Below, piece by piece: positions 23,044 through 23,049 of a DNA stretch of 23,049 nt; the stretch's first letter is position 1, and the number at the start of each line of letters is the position of its first letter. Location: assembly GCA_016210285.1 (NCBI GenBank), contig JACQUN010000005.1, forward strand, positions 1 through 23,049, in the 5' to 3' direction. The translations under genes and the position numbers were made by a program. Under the pieces are notes generated by a model. That model was not told where the DNA came from, ran no database searches, and saw nothing but the letters and a program-made list of their open reading frames with translations. Origin of the DNA: Chloroflexota bacterium (GTDB lineage: Bacteria > Chloroflexota > Dehalococcoidia > UBA1127 > JACQUN01).

Positions 23044-23049
23044 ATAGCC

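Overview
The window is GC-rich bacterial chromosome with tightly packed genes, many GTG/TTG starts and good AGGAGG-type ribosome binding sites. Several spaced -35/-10 promoters are visible. Gene content suggests a Chloroflexota-like organism, perhaps Dehalococcoidia: a DUF1616 membrane protein, GT-C-like membrane proteins, a collagen-like lipoprotein, an acetyl-CoA hydrolase-type CoA-transferase, and dispersed CCCTTCGACAAGCTCAGGG-type intergenic repeats. This placement is an inference; no rRNA or other decisive marker is present.

Layout. (1) 157-9730 is a surface-glycan region. On the + strand lie a heptose-7-phosphate kinase-like GHMP kinase, a DUF1616 protein and a large GT-C-like membrane protein. 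Converging on them from the - strand are a GT4 glycosyltransferase, a second large membrane protein, two tandem FkbM methyltransferases and a GmhB-type heptose bisphosphate phosphatase. The kinase and the phosphatase are two steps of nucleotide-activated heptose synthesis, and the other genes could build, move or methylate the glycan. (2) 9744-11887: an enoyl-CoA hydratase and a CoA-transferase sit upstream of gmhB on the same strand, with a promoter at 11955-11984, so lipid/acyl-CoA genes and sugar genes probably share a transcript. (3) 12090-12264: tRNA-Pro(TGG) and tRNA-Arg(CCG), with their own promoter. (4) 12372-13676: a CPA2-type cation/proton antiporter, behind a long leader with a perfect TATAAT. 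(5) 14227-15094: a single-gene unit (promoter, lipoprotein with 17 collagen-like triplets, strong hairpin terminator). (6) 15133-15400: a gene-free repeat/palindrome cluster. (7) 15445-18253: glmU and a CorC/HlyC-type CBS protein in one operon behind a consensus promoter. (8) 18404-19597: an isocitrate lyase/PEP mutase superfamily enzyme with its own promoter and terminator. (9) 19674-22808: HAD hydrolase, mutL and a TauE/SafE permease on the + strand, probably one operon. (10) 22809-23049: another repeat cluster.

The two most notable observations are in region 9. mutL is interrupted by an in-frame TAA at codon 28, next to the catalytic Glu, and also carries Asp36 to Val. The HAD gene's only upstream ATG lies inside a near-consensus -10 box, which points to an ATT start further down. 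No CRISPR array, insertion sequence, prophage or recognisable defence system was seen.
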